Source: Henckelia pumila (Eukaryota > Streptophyta > Magnoliopsida > Lamiales > Gesneriaceae). Taken from it: a stretch of DNA of 64,000 nucleotides. The first letter of the stretch is position 1, and the number at the start of each line of letters is the position of its first letter. Below, in pieces: positions 61,367 through 64,000 of the stretch. A program made the position numbers and the translations under genes. Under the pieces are notes generated by a model. That model was not told the origin of the DNA. It saw only the letters and a list, made by a program, of their open reading frames with translations, and made no database searches. Location: contig NC_133123.1 in NCBI RefSeq assembly GCF_033568475.1, forward strand, positions 7,307,001-7,371,000. The letters are read 5' to 3'.

Positions 61367-61663
61367 AACCGTCATCGGATTGCCTAATGGCAGGTCCGAA
61401 CACGATTTTTGGGTCAAACCGTTGACCACGGATCGGTTTCGCTGGATTTGGGTTAGACCCAGCTTTTGGCCAATTATTAACTGTGTTTTAAAACGGATGG
61501 GCGGAAATTGGTGAGGTGTGAAAAGTCTATTAAAATTTTTGTAAACCCAAGATTTTTTTGAAAAAAAAATATTTTTATTTTTATCCAATCCGACCTCGAT
61601 TTTCCAGAAACCCAGCACTTTGGAACCAAAATTCAAAACATATATGTAATGTTTATTAATATA

Positions 61664-61838
61664 GACAAAAACTCCTATAAGACGGTCTCAAGGATCATTT
61701 TTTTAGACGAGTCTTTTATATGAGTTATATATCTATTAAAAAATATTACATTTTATGCCAAAAGTATTACTTATTATTATAAATATGGGTATGGTTGACC
61801 CGTCTCACGGATGAAACTATCTCACAGGAGTGTTACTC
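61664..61838 (+). mobile_element. Mutator-like MITE, copy 2 with 9-bp target duplication
   Basis: 175 bases beginning GACAAAAACTCCTATAAGAC and ending CTCACAGGAGTGTTACTC; the ends form an imperfect inverted repeat of about 27 bases. It is flanked by the perfect 9-bp duplication ATTAATATA (61655-61663 and 61839-61847). A 9-bp duplication is typical of Mutator. No coding capacity. Confidence 0.8.
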
Positions 61839-61847
61839 ATTAATATA

Positions 61848-62113
61848 AACAATAATTACGATAATAAAAATCTTTCCCAAAAAAAATATGGTCAACGAAT
61901 GATGTTACATCTAAGACAATATTTGTACATCAATTTTTACATCACAAAATATCTATGTATTTTATGTTGGATGTATTTCGTGGTAAACACATCTTATTTT
62001 TTGGATTAAAAAAAGGTGAAAAAAACATGTGAAATCAGGAATCCCGCCCAATGACATTGGCTCGGACAAAAACATGTGACATCAAGAACCGCACCCAATG
62101 AACCGTCTTTTTA
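61848..62113. other. Short intergenic stretch, nothing recognised
   Basis: AT-rich sequence between two small transposons. It repeats AAAACATGTGA(A/C)ATCA in two nearby places (about 62023 and 62069). No gene. Confidence 0.5.
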
Positions 62114-62531
62114 TCTATACTATGTTATAAATTTTAAGAGCCCTTTAGAAACCGCATCTCTTTAGTCAAATATGAGGACATCATATTTTCTTGATCATTT
62201 TATCATTTGGCTTCACACGTTCCTATTTGTTTCCAACTAATATTTTATTCATTATTCTCCCAATCTCACTCCACTTTTCCACTTATTACTCCACTACCCA
62301 CCCACGTCTTCTTCCACATTTTGTAAACAAAAAAACCACATCAATTAATTAACCCACTAGACACTAACTCCAATTATCCTCATGGATTTTCAATTTCATC
62401 ATATTTTTCATTTGACTTCTAATTTTTCAAATGATTTTTTTCCCAATAACATATTAATCAGAAAAAATAAAAAAGTTATCGTATCAGAAAATATTTCGTT
62501 ACACACGCAATGCATGTGCCAAATTTACCAG
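62114..62531 (+). mobile_element. Non-autonomous Helitron
   Basis: 418 bases starting TCTATACTATGTTATAAATT after a host A, and ending in the hairpin CACACGCAATGCATGTG then CCAAATTTACCAG before a host T. The start is the common plant Helitron 5' end; the 3' end has hairpin and spacing right, with CCAG in place of CTAG. No coding capacity. Confidence 0.65.
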
Positions 62532-62664
62532 TTCACATAATCCATCATTTTGTTATTGAACATTTTAATTTGCACGCACACATACATATTGAGCAACCCT
62601 CAAATATGAAATATAAACATGGTTTACTCTTGTATCATGTGAGTACGTTGTGTTATTGTTGTTG

Positions 62665-62666
<2 letters not shown>

Positions 62667-62707
<41 letters not shown>
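62667..62707. repeat. (TTG)n/(TTA)n microsatellite
   Basis: Four or so TTG units followed by about thirteen TTA units. Confidence 0.95.
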
Positions 62708-62708
<1 letters not shown>

Positions 62709-62739
62709 TCTTTTTTATTTTTTTTAAAGATTATTATTA

Positions 62740-62999
62740 CTCCCTCCGTCTCAATTATATTGTCCATGTTTCTTTTTTTATTTGTCCCAAATATATAGTC
62801 ATATACCATATTTAGTAATTTTTTTTACACTTCTTTACTAATATACCCATATCAACTACACTTTGAAAATTGTGCAATCATTTTTTAATACATTAAATAG
62901 GGATAAAATAGGAAATTTATATAAAATTTGCTTTTCCAACACATTTTTCTTAATCTGTGTGAAAATCCAAAGAAGACATTATATATGGGACGGAGGGAG
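62740..62999. mobile_element. Stowaway MITE (Tc1/Mariner)
   Basis: 260 bases with terminal inverted repeats CTCCCTCCGTCTCA and TGGGACGGAGGGAG (one mismatch), flanked by the TA target duplication (62738-62739, 63000-63001). The CTCCCTCCGT start is the Stowaway hallmark. No coding capacity. Confidence 0.95.
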
Positions 63000-63001
63000 T
63001 A

Positions 63002-63654
63002 TTATTATTATTTCAGATTTGAGTTTGAGCTGTTTTTGTTTTCTTCACTGAACAAAGCTAACAACTCATAACACATTTATATATCTATATATAATAGAAG
63101 ATCAATTTTTTGGGTCCCTTCGATCTTGGGCCTGAATATTGGGCTTCATTAGATTGTGATCAATTTCGATTCTAACTAGCAATACGAAATGTAAGAGAAA
63201 TTCGAGCGAGATTTTGAGTGTGTGTGGATTAAAAAAATAGACAAACTATTTACAATCACCAAAAGACGTATCAAAATTCATATAAGATTAATTAACAATT
63301 TAATTATCTCAAGAATGCGAAGAACCAAAAAAAAAAAAATCTAAAATCAACTAAAAAATGTGTAAGCCAAATGATACTCCACATTCACGAGCCACAATTA
63401 ACTCAAGAACCCGTAATTAACTAAAAAACGTAAAGAGTCAAAAGATATTCCCATATTCATAAGTCATAAAATTTAGATTTTAATTTTAATTCAAATGTAG
63501 TATTATTGACTTATTTCAAACATATTTTTTCCAGTAAATATATTTACAAAAAGTTCGAATAAAACCTTTTTTCTAAAAAAAAATTATAAAATGTTATGAG
63601 AATATTTTTTGAGAATAAAATATGTGAGACAATTATCATAAAAATCATTTTTAT
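63002..63654. other. Intergenic, no gene seen
   Basis: AT-rich. Two similar stretches (about 63340-63410 and 63415-63475, each with AACTAAAAAA and CATTCA(C/T)(G/A)AG) look like a decayed tandem repeat. Confidence 0.5.
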
Positions 63655-63769
63655 GACAAAAACTCCTATGAGATGGTTATTCATTAAAAAATATTACATT
63701 TTATGCCAAAATGATTACTTATTATTATAAATATGGGTAGGGTTGACCCATCTTACAGAAGTGTTACTC
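63655..63769 (+). mobile_element. Mutator-like MITE, copy 3
   Basis: 115-base shortened copy of the 61664 family, from GACAAAAACTCCTATGAGAT to AGAAGTGTTACTC. Confidence 0.65.
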
Positions 63770-63894
63770 TAAATGTAATATACTTTTTATTGAGATAATA
63801 AAATATTTGATATAATGTTTATTAGTTCAATTGTGCAAGTTTTATTTTTTAATTAATTTTTTTATTTTTAAATATTAATTAAAAGAGTAACACT

Positions 63895-64000
63895 CCTGTG
63901 AGACGGTCTCATCTGTGAGACGGGTCAATTCTATCCATATTTATAATAATAAGTAATGTTTTTGGCATAAGACAAAAACTCATATAAGACGATGTCAATG
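63895..64000 (-). mobile_element. Mutator-like MITE, copy 4, inverted and cut by the window edge
   Basis: Starts GAGTAACACTCCTGTGAGAC, the inverted right end of the family, and runs to the window end. From about 63971 it joins GACAAAAACTCATATAAGAC, the left end in plus orientation, so either a further copy begins here or this one is rearranged. Confidence 0.6.

Overview
The window is nuclear DNA of a flowering plant, most likely a eudicot. It is AT-rich, its genes carry GT-AG introns, long (TA)n and (TTA)n tracts are everywhere, and it holds plant lineages of Copia, Ty3/gypsy, Helitron, Stowaway, Harbinger, Mutator and SINE elements. The sequence alone does not fix the species.

Layout. 1-3276 is gene-free and holds one MITE inside a TA microsatellite. 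3282-13241 is a young minus-strand Copia element of the SIRE type: 5-bp target duplication AGTAT, LTRs about 99% identical, an envelope-like region after pol. It sits in an older repeat. 13447-21880 is a direct tandem duplication; each unit ends with a near-identical DUF679 (DMP) membrane-protein gene (15909 and 20581), and the two units differ by several datable transposon insertions. 22859-24534 holds two convergent genes: a three-exon twin-CX9C protein like the cytochrome c oxidase assembly factor COA4, and a three-exon cytosolic-type methionine-R-sulfoxide reductase B. 26785-27819 is an intronless S-adenosylmethionine decarboxylase gene whose short leader contains no upstream ATG. 28100-38400 is AT-rich intergenic DNA with microsatellites, a foldback element and an intact-looking tRNA-type SINE.

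38404-48367 is a minus-strand Ty3/gypsy element of the Tat lineage (second RNase H domain, antisense extra ORF), older than the Copia element. 48368-51960 is a Helitron-like locus carrying an RPA70-like gene; part of the gene is repeated in inverted orientation, giving a foldback of about 1.9 kb. 52521-53603 is an intronless GT8 galacturonosyltransferase-like gene. 55341-60114 is an eight-exon gene for the mu subunit of the AP-5 adaptor complex, which I could read from start to stop, with a recent 84-bp duplication of its last exon. The right end (60440-64000) is a cluster of short DNA transposons: a hAT-like relic, a Mutator-like MITE family, a non-autonomous Helitron and a Stowaway MITE.

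The host genes are unrelated housekeeping or membrane functions (mitochondrial assembly, redox repair, polyamine synthesis, cell-wall synthesis, vesicle traffic) and form no pathway. The least expected signals are a compound palindrome built on GGTGTTG/CAACACC scattered at least 13 times through LTRs, spacers and coding parts of the Copia element; the RPA foldback; and the two DMP genes that differ only at amino-acid-changing sites while their flanks have diverged.
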